A stretch of 33,473 nucleotides of DNA. Source: Pseudomonadota bacterium. Lineage in GTDB: Bacteria; Pseudomonadota; Gammaproteobacteria; JAFEDO01. The notes under the pieces were generated by a model. It made no database searches. It had not been told where the DNA came from and worked only from the letters and a program-made list of their open reading frames with translations. Made by a program: the position numbers and the translations under genes. Location: NCBI GenBank assembly GCA_018241565.1, contig JAFEDO010000136.1, positions 1 through 33,473 of the forward strand, given 5' to 3'. Position 1 is the first letter of the stretch. Every line of letters starts with the position of its first letter. Positions 25,817 to 33,009 of this stretch are shown in pieces.

Positions 25817-26674
25817 TTACTCCACCATGTATTTTTTCAATTTCAACATCGCGTTTTGTTCTAACTGTCGAACACGTTCTGCAGAAATTTCATACTTAGC
25901 AGCTAAATCATGTAACGTTAATTTCTTTTCAACTAACCATCGTTGTTGCAAAATATCTTGGCTACGCGCATCTAATTTTTCCATCGCAAATGCTAATTTA
26001 TCTTTTCCTTGTAATGCTGCGCTTTCTGTTTCTAACATCATGGCAGGATTTGCCGCATGGTCTGTTAAAAATTCTACGGGAGCTGAATGAACATCATCGC
26101 TGTCTTCAGCATCTGTTGGTAAATCATAAGATGCATCGACGGCATTCAAGCGTTGTTCCATTCGCAACACTTCTTGTGTTGATACACCTAAATCATCTGC
26201 CACTGCTTGAACTTCTTCTTTCGTAAACCAACCTAATCGATTTTTAAATCGCTTGAGATTAAAAAATAATTTGCGTTGTGCCTTGGTTGTAGCAACTTTC
26301 ACAATACGCCAGTTCCGAAGAATAAATTCGTGAATCTCAGCTTTGATCCAATGAACAGCAAATGAGACCAATCGCACGCCAACCTTAGGATCGAAACGTT
26401 TAACAGCCTTCATCAACCCAATGTTGCCTTCTTGAATCAAATCCCCCAGCGGCAACCCATAGCCCATATAACCCCGAGCTACCCGAACAACATATCGCAA
26501 ATGGGCCATAACCAAGCGCTTAGCAGCTTGTAAATCATTGTTTTCTAAGAGTTTTTTTGCTAGATCTTGTTCTTCTTCTAGAGTCAGCATAGGCATTTGA
26601 GTGACTCGATAAATATAAGCATCCAGACTACCGACCGGTACAGAGATATCCATTGCTTGCAGAGCTGTATTCAT
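25817..26674 (-). CDS. rpoH: RNA polymerase heat-shock sigma factor sigma-32
   Basis: RpoH directs transcription of heat-shock genes. The 285-residue protein has region 2 ([20 protein letters not shown], then [40 protein letters not shown]), the RpoH box QRKLFFNLK that sets sigma-32 apart from other sigma factors, region 3, and the region 4 helix-turn-helix ([20 protein letters not shown]). A strong ribosome site (GAGGGGAG) precedes the ATG. The promoter carries a perfect CIRCE operator (26711-26737), so HrcA probably represses it. Leftward; its 3' end faces queF across a repeat-filled gap. Confidence 0.97.
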   Translation of the reverse strand: MNTALQAMDISVPVGSLDAYIYRVTQMPMLTLEEEQDLAKKLLENNDLQAAKRLVMAHLRYVVRVARGYMGYGLPLGDLIQEGNIGLMKAVKRFDPKVGVRLVSFAVHWIKAEIHEFILRNWRIVKVATTKAQRKLFFNLKRFKNRLGWFTKEEVQAVADDLGVSTQEVLRMEQRLNAVDASYDLPTDAEDSDDVHSAPVEFLTDHAANPAMMLETESAALQGKDKLAFAMEKLDARSQDILQQRWLVEKKLTLHDLAAKYEISAERVRQLEQNAMLKLKKYMVE

Positions 26675-26707
26675 AAGGCTCCCCTCTCTAAAAATTAAAC
26701 TGCACGC

Positions 26708-26737
26708 ATTTTAGCACTCCCAGACTGAGAGTGCTAA
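26708..26737 (-). promoter_or_regulatory. Candidate rpoH promoter overlapping the CIRCE site
   Basis: On the leftward strand, -10 TAAAAT (26713-26708) and -35 TTAGCA (26737-26732) lie 18 bases apart. The -35 is the end of the CIRCE right arm and the -10 starts within its left arm, so the operator covers the whole core promoter. The predicted start of transcription is near 26700, about 25 bases before the ATG. Confidence 0.5.
26711..26737. promoter_or_regulatory. Perfect CIRCE operator (HrcA binding site)
   Basis: TTAGCACTC (26711-26719), nine bases, GAGTGCTAA (26729-26737): an exact match to the CIRCE consensus bound by the HrcA heat-shock repressor. It lies 37 bases upstream of the rpoH start codon. 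No chaperone gene (groES, dnaK) is near, so it serves rpoH. Confidence 0.95.
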
Positions 26738-26771
26738 TAAATATTAGATTATTTTTTGACCGATTTATCAG

Positions 26772-27296
26772 TTACCCTAACTCAATCCCTATTGCCGCCG
26801 CATTAATAACAGCAGCAATACGTACAGCTGATTGTATCGCTAATTTGGAAACCCCTGATCGCACCAACGCTTGTGCGTGCGATTCCATACATAATCCACA
26901 ACCATTAATAGTAGATACTGCTAAACAACATAATTCAAAAATGATTTTATCTATTCCTGGTTTAGCAATCACATTCATCCGAAGTTTGGCTGGCATCGAT
27001 GTATACTCTTTATCATTCACCAAATGTATAAAGCGGTAGTAGATATTATTCATAGCCATAATTACTGCTGCTGCTTTAACACCACTCATTTCTTCTGGGG
27101 TTAATACTTCCATTGCTAAAGTTTCTATTACATCAATCACTGTAGAATTTTTTGTTGCATAAGCCGTTGATAAAGCGATACTGTAAATTTGTTTTTGTGA
27201 TAAGTCAGAACCTTCTTCTGTTAATACAGAGTCTAAATTTAATCTGATGTCTTTAGAAAAATCTGGTAATGCTATTTTTAATTGTTCAATGCTCAT
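26772..27296 (-). CDS. ahpD: Alkyl hydroperoxidase AhpD (carboxymuconolactone decarboxylase family)
   Basis: AhpD shuttles electrons to AhpC and reduces its disulfide. The 174-residue all-helical protein has the AhpD active-site set: Glu121 (FELCCLAVS), the redox pair C133-G-L-C136 (NGCGLC) and His140 (ESH), in the E-x11-CxxC-x3-H spacing. The N-terminal half is an AhpD-type repeat lacking cysteines. It lies 61 bases downstream of ahpC on the same strand, a standard pairing in Legionella-like and actinobacterial genomes. A ribosome site (TAGGAGAATT) precedes the ATG. Reducing power probably comes from a lipoamide-linked system, as in M. tuberculosis; not visible here. Confidence 0.94.
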   Translation of the reverse strand: MSIEQLKIALPDFSKDIRLNLDSVLTEEGSDLSQKQIYSIALSTAYATKNSTVIDVIETLAMEVLTPEEMSGVKAAAVIMAMNNIYYRFIHLVNDKEYTSMPAKLRMNVIAKPGIDKIIFELCCLAVSTINGCGLCMESHAQALVRSGVSKLAIQSAVRIAAVINAAAIGIELG

Positions 27297-27357
27297 TTCA
27301 ATTCTCCTATTAAAGTTTTTTTTACTTTCTGTTTAGTATCAAGAACACTCATTTTAA

Positions 27358-27897
27358 TTATTCGACCTCTATCGTTTTTTCGCCTTTTTGCCAATTACAA
27401 GGACATAATTCTCCCGTCTGTAATGCATCAAGTACTCTCAAAACTTCTTTAGGATTTCGCCCCACATTCAAATCAGTCACCATGAGAAAACGAATCACAT
27501 TGTCTGGATCAACAATAAAAGTAGCGCGTTGAGCAACACCTTCGTTCTTGTCTAGAATTCCTAGCGATTGACTTAACTCTCTTTTTAAATCGGATAACAT
27601 GGGAAAAGGTAAATCCTTTAATTCTTCTTTGTGTTGCTTCCAAGCTAAATGCACAAATTCAGAATCTGTACTTACTCCAAAAACTTGTGTTTCTCTTTCT
27701 AAAAATTCTGAATGTAAACGACCAAATTCAGAAATTTCTGTTGGACAAACAAACGTGAAATCCTTAGGCCAAAAGAAAAATACTTTCCACTGCCCAGGAT
27801 GAGACTCTTGATTAAATTCAACGAATGCATTTTCTATGTTCGTTGAAACAACTCCTTTTAATTGAAATTTTGGAAATACATCACCGATGGTTAACAT
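27358..27897 (-). CDS. ahpC: Peroxiredoxin AhpC
   Basis: A two-cysteine peroxiredoxin that reduces hydrogen peroxide, organic peroxides and peroxynitrite. 179 residues from ATG 27897: DFTFVCPTEISEFGRL with peroxidatic C51, and the resolving region GELCPCNW (C165, C167). A GTG at 27900 is in frame, but the GAGGAG ribosome site is better spaced to the ATG. The AhpD gene follows, forming a defence operon with its own reductant. An OxyR-like site lies about 80 bases upstream. Confidence 0.95.
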   Translation of the reverse strand: MLTIGDVFPKFQLKGVVSTNIENAFVEFNQESHPGQWKVFFFWPKDFTFVCPTEISEFGRLHSEFLERETQVFGVSTDSEFVHLAWKQHKEELKDLPFPMLSDLKRELSQSLGILDKNEGVAQRATFIVDPDNVIRFLMVTDLNVGRNPKEVLRVLDALQTGELCPCNWQKGEKTIEVE

Positions 27898-27980
27898 CAC
27901 TACTCTCCTCTGTTTTAAGTTCAGTGAAGAGGTTAAGTGAACTTGATTAATCTTTAAAATAAATTGTTTTTATTGAATTA

Positions 27981-27995
27981 ATAGATGGGGGCTAT
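27981..27995. promoter_or_regulatory. OxyR-like half-operator between ahpC and queH
   Basis: ATAGATGGGGGCTAT matches the OxyR half-operator ATAGnTnnnAnCTAT at nine of ten fixed bases. A full OxyR operator needs a second element at seven bases; the following sequence does not fit well. Position fits peroxide control of ahpC (85 bases downstream on the leftward strand). Confidence 0.4.
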
Positions 27996-28014
27996 AGATA
28001 GTAGATTAGGGCTT

Positions 28015-28042
28015 TTGAAATACCTACCAGACTATATATACT
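28015..28042 (+). promoter_or_regulatory. Candidate sigma-70 promoter for queH
   Basis: TTGAAA (28015-28020) and TATACT (28037-28042) are 16 bases apart, each close to consensus. Transcription would begin near 28049, about 16 bases before the queH start, which would leave just room for the ribosome site AGAGG. Confidence 0.5.
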
Positions 28043-28064
28043 GCAGCCTTTTAGAGGTACTGAA

Positions 28065-28721
28065 ATGACTCAACGCGCAACGCTCGCCCTGCCCAATAAT
28101 GCCAGCAAACTATTGCTCCATTCTTGCTGCGCACCTTGTTCGGGCGAAGTCATGGAAGCCCTCATCCATTCAAAAATTGATTTCACGATTTTCTTTTACA
28201 ATCCCAACATTCATCCCAAAGACGAATATGAATTACGTAAAAATGAAAACATTCGCTTTGCTGAAAAACATAACATCCCATTTATAGATGCAGATTACGA
28301 TACGGATAATTGGTTCACTCGTATTAAAGGATTTGAAAATGAACCTGAGCGTGGGCATCGTTGCACTTTATGTTTTGATATGCGATTTGAACGAACAGCA
28401 CTATATGCCTATGAACATGGATTCCCAATCATCAGTAGTTCTCTTGGGATCTCTCGTTGGAAAAACATGGATCAAATTAATGATTCAGGAACCCGCGCTG
28501 CGAATCGATATCCTGATATGATTTATTGGACTTACAATTGGCGTAAAGAAGGTGGTTCTGCGCGCATGATAGAAATTTCTAAGCAAGAAGGATTTTATCA
28601 ACAAGAATATTGTGGATGTGTTTATTCCTTACGAGATACGAATCGATGGCGACAAGAGAATGGTCGTGAGCGAATAAAAAGAGGTGTTAAATATTATCAA
28701 AGCAATGACAATCAAAAATAA
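28065..28721 (+). CDS. queH: Epoxyqueuosine reductase QueH
   Basis: QueH reduces epoxyqueuosine to queuosine in tRNA, replacing the unrelated QueG in many bacteria. The 218-residue protein binds a 4Fe-4S cluster by the cysteines of HSCCAPCSG (C21, C22, C25) and [10 protein letters not shown] (C99, C102), with [12 protein letters not shown] and [12 protein letters not shown] near the end (YCGC). These are diagnostic for the DUF208/QueH family. It is followed after 13 bases by terC; the ribosome site of terC (AGGA) is in that gap, so they are probably one transcript. With queF, this is the second queuosine gene in the window. Confidence 0.95.
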   Translation: MTQRATLALPNNASKLLLHSCCAPCSGEVMEALIHSKIDFTIFFYNPNIHPKDEYELRKNENIRFAEKHNIPFIDADYDTDNWFTRIKGFENEPERGHRCTLCFDMRFERTALYAYEHGFPIISSSLGISRWKNMDQINDSGTRAANRYPDMIYWTYNWRKEGGSARMIEISKQEGFYQQEYCGCVYSLRDTNRWRQENGRERIKRGVKYYQSNDNQK

Positions 28722-28734
28722 ATAGGAAAAAATA

Positions 28735-29445
28735 ATGGATTTATTTTCTCTTTGGCAAATCTTTATTACTTTACTTACACTCACATTTTTGGAAGTTGTA
28801 TTAGGCGTCGATAATTTAGTTTTTATTTCTATCTTGAGTAGCAAACTTCCTAAAGAACAACAAAAAAGTGGAAGAAGAGTTGGATTATTACTAGCATTAG
28901 TAACTCGACTTATATTGTTAGCCTCAGCAGTTTGGGTTTCTCATTTATCAAAACCTTTATTAGAAATATTTTCTATTCCCATTTCTTTTAGCAGCATTTT
29001 CTTTTTATCTGGAGGAATATTTCTTCTTATCAAAGGAACGTTAGAAATCCATTCAGAATTTGAATCCGCATCGCATCCAACTCTCAAAAAAAATCATGCG
29101 AAATTTTTATCTGTCGTATTACAGATAGCTGTTTTTGATATTTTATTTTCACTCGACAGTGTTTTAACGGCCATTGGATTAACACCAAATTTTTGGCTCA
29201 TGGCAACAGCTATCGGCATCGCTATATTACTGATGATTTTCGCGAGCGAACATTTATGCACACTTGTTGAAAAAAATCCTACGATAAAAATGCTTGCGCT
29301 TAATTTTATTTTATTGATTGGCGTCATGTTGATTGCCGATGGACTTCAATTTCATATCCCACGTGGATATATATATTTCGCTATTTGTTTCTCAGTCATG
29401 GTGGAAATATTAAATACCGCATTAAGAAAGAGGATGAAAGCCTAA
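28735..29445 (+). CDS. TerC family membrane protein
   Basis: A 236-residue membrane protein with about seven helices. The TerC motifs are present: LEVVLGVDNLVFISILSSKL (~19-38, with the intramembrane Asp26-Asn27) and DILFSLDSVLTAIGL (~134-148, with its Asp pair), plus SEHLCTLVEKNP. Family members export metals such as Mn2+ in some bacteria (e.g. Alx, MeeF/YceF); this protein's substrate is not known. It lies between queH and pit; four bases separate it from the latter, so it is co-translated with a phosphate transporter. Confidence 0.9.
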   Translation: MDLFSLWQIFITLLTLTFLEVVLGVDNLVFISILSSKLPKEQQKSGRRVGLLLALVTRLILLASAVWVSHLSKPLLEIFSIPISFSSIFFLSGGIFLLIKGTLEIHSEFESASHPTLKKNHAKFLSVVLQIAVFDILFSLDSVLTAIGLTPNFWLMATAIGIAILLMIFASEHLCTLVEKNPTIKMLALNFILLIGVMLIADGLQFHIPRGYIYFAICFSVMVEILNTALRKRMKA

Positions 29446-29449
29446 CTCT

Positions 29450-30466
29450 ATGGAAACCACTTTTGCATTTATCGCATGTGTGATTTTTCTAGCTTTCTTT
29501 TTTGATTTCACCAATGGATTTCATGATGCAGCCAATTCCATTGCAACCATTGTGACAACTGGCGTTTTAAGTCCACGACAAGCAGTTATTTGGGCTGCCT
29601 TTTTTAATCTCATTGCGTTTTTGTTTTTTAAATTATCCGTCGCGCATACTATTGGTACCGGACTTATTAATCCCGACATCATCAGCCCTTATCTTATTTT
29701 TGCAGCTCTTGTCGGTGCGATTGTTTGGAATCTCATTACTTGGTATTACGGATTACCGTCTAGTTCATCACATGCCTTAATTGGAGGACTCGCTGGTGCT
29801 GCTTTAGCAAAAGGCGGAATCAACACATTAATATTATCTGGTTTTGGTAAAGTCATTGCCGCGATTTTTCTTTCTCCATTGGTCGGATTAATTGTTGGAT
29901 TAACACTCGCTCTTATCCTCACGCGATTAACTTTGCGTTACAGCGAAGCATCAAAAAATCGATGGTTTAAGTATTCGCAATTAATTTCTTCCGCATTGTT
30001 AAGCTTGACGCATGGTGGAAACGATGCACAAAAAACAATGGGAATCATTGCCGTGCTACTTTACTCAGGATCATTCTTAGGTGAAAACTATTATGTCCCT
30101 TACTGGGTTATTATTTCTTGTAGCATCGTTATCAGTTTAGGCACACTCGCAGGTGGATGGCGAATCGTACATACCATGGGTCAGAAAATTACGGATATCA
30201 ACCCATTGCGAGGATCCTGTGTAGAAGCTGGCGCTGCTGCTGCAATTTTTGCGGCGACTGATCTGGGGATTCCCGTTTCAACCACTCAAACAATCACCGG
30301 CGCCATTGTGGGTGTCGGTCTCTCCGGCAGCTTTTGGGGCGCTTCCTGGTGGATGATTAATAAAATCTTTGTCACTTGGCTTCTCACAATCCCCGCTGCA
30401 GGTTTCATTGCGGCAGTGATTATGTGGATTAATAAGTTCCTTTTAAAACACCCTCTTTTGAGTTAA
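29450..30466 (+). CDS. Second, shorter Pit-family phosphate transporter
   Basis: A 338-residue inner-membrane protein with the two Pit motifs FTNGFHDAANSIATIVTTG (~20-38) and THGGNDAQKTMGIIA (~187-201), and the late GIPVSTTQTITGAIVG. It is shorter than the 420-residue Pit at 22709 and belongs to the classical bacterial PitA-like branch. Metal-phosphate symport is usual for this branch. Starts four bases after the terC stop. Its stop codon (30464-30466) lies within the first palindrome of the array upstream of hipA. Confidence 0.93.
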   Translation: METTFAFIACVIFLAFFFDFTNGFHDAANSIATIVTTGVLSPRQAVIWAAFFNLIAFLFFKLSVAHTIGTGLINPDIISPYLIFAALVGAIVWNLITWYYGLPSSSSHALIGGLAGAALAKGGINTLILSGFGKVIAAIFLSPLVGLIVGLTLALILTRLTLRYSEASKNRWFKYSQLISSALLSLTHGGNDAQKTMGIIAVLLYSGSFLGENYYVPYWVIISCSIVISLGTLAGGWRIVHTMGQKITDINPLRGSCVEAGAAAAIFAATDLGIPVSTTQTITGAIVGVGLSGSFWGASWWMINKIFVTWLLTIPAAGFIAAVIMWINKFLLKHPLLS

Positions 30467-30478
30467 ATATATTTTACT
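30461..30478. promoter_or_regulatory. Operator-like palindrome A (array upstream of hipA)
   Basis: AGTTAAATATATTTTACT, centre 30469.5; 8 of 9 base pairs are symmetric (only the fourth fails). It overlaps the end of the pit gene. First of four related sites at 41, 40 and 41 bp spacing. Confidence 0.6.
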
Positions 30479-30497
30479 TTCTTTAAAAAGCCTCATT

Positions 30498-30523
30498 TTT
30501 TAGTAAAACATATTTTACTAAAA
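30498..30523. promoter_or_regulatory. Operator-like palindrome B (array upstream of hipA)
   Basis: TTTTAGTAAAA (30498-30508) and TTTTACTAAAA (30513-30523) form a perfect 11-bp inverted repeat with a CATA spacer, centre 30510.5. The central 18 bases match site A at 16 positions. Confidence 0.7.
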
Positions 30524-30541
30524 TACAAAATATCAAATAAA

Positions 30542-30559
30542 AGTTAAATATATTTGCCT
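30542..30559. promoter_or_regulatory. Operator-like site C (degenerate) with -35 box of hipA
   Basis: AGTTAAATATATTTGCCT, centre 30550.5, matches site A at 16 of 18 positions. The two deviations (GC for TA) create TTGCCT (30554-30559), which is a usable -35 hexamer. Confidence 0.55.
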
Positions 30560-30582
30560 TTTTATGAGCTATAAATTAGATT
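30554..30582 (+). promoter_or_regulatory. Candidate hipA promoter
   Basis: -35 TTGCCT (30554-30559) and -10 TAGATT (30577-30582) are 17 bases apart; both match 4 of 6 bases. The promoter is bracketed by site C (over the -35) and site D (starting at the -10 end), a layout suited to repression by the downstream Xre protein. Confidence 0.4.
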
Positions 30583-30602
30583 AATAAAATATATTTTATT
30601 AA
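30581..30602. promoter_or_regulatory. Operator-like palindrome D (array upstream of hipA)
   Basis: TTAATAAAA (30581-30589) and TTTTATTAA (30594-30602) form a perfect 9-bp inverted repeat with a TATA spacer, centre 30591.5. The central 18 bases match site A at 15 positions. It lies 16 bases before the hipA start codon. Confidence 0.65.
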
Positions 30603-30617
30603 AACTGAGGGTCAATC

Positions 30618-31823
30618 ATGGCTCAGCTACTTTGGGGAAAGGTTTACTACAAAGATACCTTTGCCGGATACCTCCGTGAAGAAACTGGGGAGCGCTTTAG
30701 TTTCACCTATGATTTAGCCTATCTTTCCTCAGGGAATCCAGCAATTGCTTACACACTACCGCTGAGAGAAGCACCTTATATCTCACAAAACTTACATCCT
30801 TTCTTTGATAACTTAGTCGCAGAAGGATGGTTGGAGAACACTCAAGCGCGATTGATCGGAAAACGAAATTGGAATCGCTTTGAATTGCTACTCTGCTTTG
30901 GTGCCGATTGTGCTGGCGCAGTTTCCGTGATTGATCCAGAACCGATAGCTTTAAAAGAAAAATCTATTGCATTGAGTGATCCAAAAAATTTAGCCATCTT
31001 AAAAGGACGTGCTTCCTTGTCAGGTGTACAACCTAAATGTGCAATCGTTAAAGAAAATAAAATTTTTCGACCTGCACTAGCTGGAGAATTAAGTACACAC
31101 ATCGCTAAATTTCCATCTCCAAGATTTGCAGACATTATTGAAAATGAATGGCTGAGTATGCTCGCTTATCAAACGTTATTACCTAACGATGAAGTTGCAG
31201 AACTTACTCTCACTACAATAAAAGGTATTGATGAAGAAGCTTTAGTGATCAAACGTTTTGACAGAACTCCAAATAAAGAACGAATACATTTCGAAGAATT
31301 TAATCAATTATTAAATTTATCTTCTGCCTATAAATACGATGGTAGTTATGTTGATATGGCAAATTTTATCTATCAGTGTAATCAATGTATCCCCATTGAA
31401 GTTTCACGTTTATTTCGGAGAATTCTAGCAGGCATTTTAATTGGTAATACCGATATGCATTTTAAAAACTTCGCCATGATTTATACTCCAACAGGATTAA
31501 GGTTAACACCTTCTTATGATCAAATTGCCGCATCTATTTATCAATTTCAAGAAATGGCACTTAAAATTACTAGAAACTCTTTCGACATTGGTTTATTAAA
31601 AGGAAAACATTTATTTGCTTTAGGAAATGAGTTTCAGCTTAACGAAGACATTACTGGCTTACTGATTAAAGAATTAGGTTCAAGACTAGAGCTTGCTAAA
31701 GATACTATTAACGAAGCAAAACATGGTGCTCGTTTTTTAAAAGACGACATCATTAAGGAAATGGATAAACGATGGAAAGGAACATTCAGCTCGATTGGAA
31801 AGCGCTTGTCAAAGAAGCGATAA
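30618..31823 (+). CDS. hipA: HipA-family serine/threonine kinase toxin
   Basis: HipA-type toxins phosphorylate a translation component (GltX in E. coli) and cause dormancy. The 401-residue protein is full-length, with N-subdomain (1-~110; HPFFDNLVAEGWL at 60-72, the usual HipA 'PFFxNLLPEG' helix), the P-loop-like ASLSGVQPK (132-140; Ser135 matches the E. coli autophosphorylated Ser150), ATP-binding Lys164 (THIAKFP), catalytic Asp279 in GNTDMHFKNFAM with Asn284, and metal-binding Asp301 (TPSYD). All catalytic residues are present, so it should be active. GAGGG six bases upstream supports the ATG. The Xre gene overlaps its 3' end, the reverse of the usual hipB-hipA order. Confidence 0.95.
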   Translation: MAQLLWGKVYYKDTFAGYLREETGERFSFTYDLAYLSSGNPAIAYTLPLREAPYISQNLHPFFDNLVAEGWLENTQARLIGKRNWNRFELLLCFGADCAGAVSVIDPEPIALKEKSIALSDPKNLAILKGRASLSGVQPKCAIVKENKIFRPALAGELSTHIAKFPSPRFADIIENEWLSMLAYQTLLPNDEVAELTLTTIKGIDEEALVIKRFDRTPNKERIHFEEFNQLLNLSSAYKYDGSYVDMANFIYQCNQCIPIEVSRLFRRILAGILIGNTDMHFKNFAMIYTPTGLRLTPSYDQIAASIYQFQEMALKITRNSFDIGLLKGKHLFALGNEFQLNEDITGLLIKELGSRLELAKDTINEAKHGARFLKDDIIKEMDKRWKGTFSSIGKRLSKKR

Positions 31824-31981
31824 AACGCCGAAAATCAGAAAAAATAACTCAAAAACAATTGGCTATGTTGGCAGGCGTCAGCGGTCCTACCGTCACACGC
31901 TTCGAAAAACAAGAAGAAAATATTACTTTGAAATCTGCGTTGGCGATTTTGAAAATGCTGGGACTGACTAAACGAGAGTAA
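31772..31981 (+). CDS. Xre/Cro-type HTH regulator, probable HipB-like antitoxin
   Basis: A 69-residue DNA-binding protein with a typical Xre helix-turn-helix (ITQKQLAMLAGVSGPTVTRF, ~25-44) and a following helix pair (LKSALAILKMLGL). It overlaps the hipA end by 52 bases in another frame and starts inside it; the AAGGA about 12 bases upstream is a distant ribosome site. No other Xre protein is nearby. It is the likely repressor for the four palindromes before hipA and the likely antitoxin, but neither is shown by sequence alone. An unusually short, N-terminal-tail-only form for HipB (usually ~70-90). Confidence 0.85.
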   Translation: MERNIQLDWKALVKEAIKRRKSEKITQKQLAMLAGVSGPTVTRFEKQEENITLKSALAILKMLGLTKRE

Positions 31982-32128
31982 CTCTTAAAAATTCATGAGT
32001 TTAATGAACATCATATTAGTGAAATATCTTGTAAAATCTGTGTTCAAAATGCTAGCATGCCCCCTCAATTCTTGATTTATCGCATAGTCATGTTGTTTGC
32101 ATGTCGTTTTAATTTGAGAGGATGTTAT

Positions 32129-32380
32129 ATGTACTCGTCGTTTTCGTTTTGGTTACCTAAAGAAAGACCCTGCACTGAAGAACCAGGTGGAAATTCAAAG
32201 AAAGTATCTTTATCTAGCTACGATACCCGGCATTATGGAACTGCGTCCTCTTCAAGATCTTATCCTAACATACCCTCATCAACAAACTATAACAGCCAAA
32301 TGGGTTCTGCAAGTGGAAGTACACTCTCCACCAAAGATGAAGATCAGAGCTTTGCTGTATCCAGGATCGTTCTTAAGTGA
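32129..32380 (+). CDS. Possible small serine-rich hypothetical protein
   Basis: An 83-residue open frame from ATG 32129, chosen because AGAGGA lies six bases upstream; an in-frame ATG at 32057 has no such support. It is rich in Ser, Tyr, Thr and Gly (SSSRSYPNIPSSTNYNSQMG) and probably disordered. No family recognised. A second rightward frame (32187-32441) overlaps it and looks less protein-like. The gene may be real or a remnant; only the ribosome site argues for it. Confidence 0.35.
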   Translation: MYSSFSFWLPKERPCTEEPGGNSKKVSLSSYDTRHYGTASSSRSYPNIPSSTNYNSQMGSASGSTLSTKDEDQSFAVSRIVLK

Positions 32381-32445
32381 AACTTATTATCTCTCTAACA
32401 CAAACTGCTTCTTCGCACTTATTGCACTTAGAGTAATATGATGAA

Positions 32446-32468
32446 AAAATTCGGAAATTCCGAATTTT
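32446..32468. terminator. Hairpin, possible bidirectional terminator
   Basis: AAAATTCGG (32446-32454) pairs perfectly with CCGAATTTT (32460-32468), loop of five bases, with A-rich and T-rich ends serving both directions. It lies after the serine-rich frame and in the 220-base gap before the leftward 80-residue gene, in which I see no other gene. Confidence 0.6.
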
Positions 32469-32600
32469 CTACTAAGCCTACTAATTACTACAATCTTGAT
32501 ATTATTATTTCTATTGATTATCGGGGGGAAAGCACGGCGTGGTACACGATTTCAAATTCGGAGAACTAAAATACAAATTTTACTTATTTAATGCGACACC

Positions 32601-32843
32601 TTATTTTATCGGTTTATACTTTCCGCTATCAATAAGATGATCTAAGTAGCTTTTAGCTTTTTCAATGATATGTTTTTCTGCCTCTGCGCTTGAGTTATAA
32701 ATTTGGTCACTTATTATTGGATGTTCGAAAACACTCTCAGCATGAACAATTAGATGTCCAAATGCACTATATTGACCATTTTCTCCGTATACTGAATAGC
32801 TAATTTCGCATTTTTTATATTCTACTTTCCCATCTTTTTTCAT
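32601..32843 (-). CDS. Small hypothetical protein
   Basis: An 80-residue soluble, charged protein (MKKDGKVEYKKCEISYSVYG), with a beta-rich first half and a helical second half (SSAEAEKHIIEKAKSYLDHL). No family recognised. It lies downstream of, and on the same strand as, the AbiEi-like gene, 166 bases away; it does not look like AbiEii. Weak ribosome site (GGGA) upstream of the ATG. Confidence 0.6.
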   Translation of the reverse strand: MKKDGKVEYKKCEISYSVYGENGQYSAFGHLIVHAESVFEHPIISDQIYNSSAEAEKHIIEKAKSYLDHLIDSGKYKPIK

Positions 32844-33009
32844 ATTTTTAATTCCCAGGCTATTTATAGTTTGTGAAAATTATAGAACAGTATTGCCCAA
32901 CTACAAGCAAATTAATTTTTTGTTTATTATTTATAAAATAATTTGTCATCGTTTAATGTAGTTATATCTTTCTTCTGATTAAAGCTAATAGCTTTTTAGA
33001 AAAATAAAA

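Noticed and set aside
30464-30603. The AT-rich palindromes upstream of hipA as a transcription terminator for pit
   Set aside because: Stems are all A-T and lack a GC core and a following T-tract; the regular spacing and shared 18-base motif fit operators better.
32187-32441. 84-residue frame overlapping the serine-rich small gene
   Set aside because: No ribosome site, and composition is not protein-like; the other frame is preferred, though weakly.
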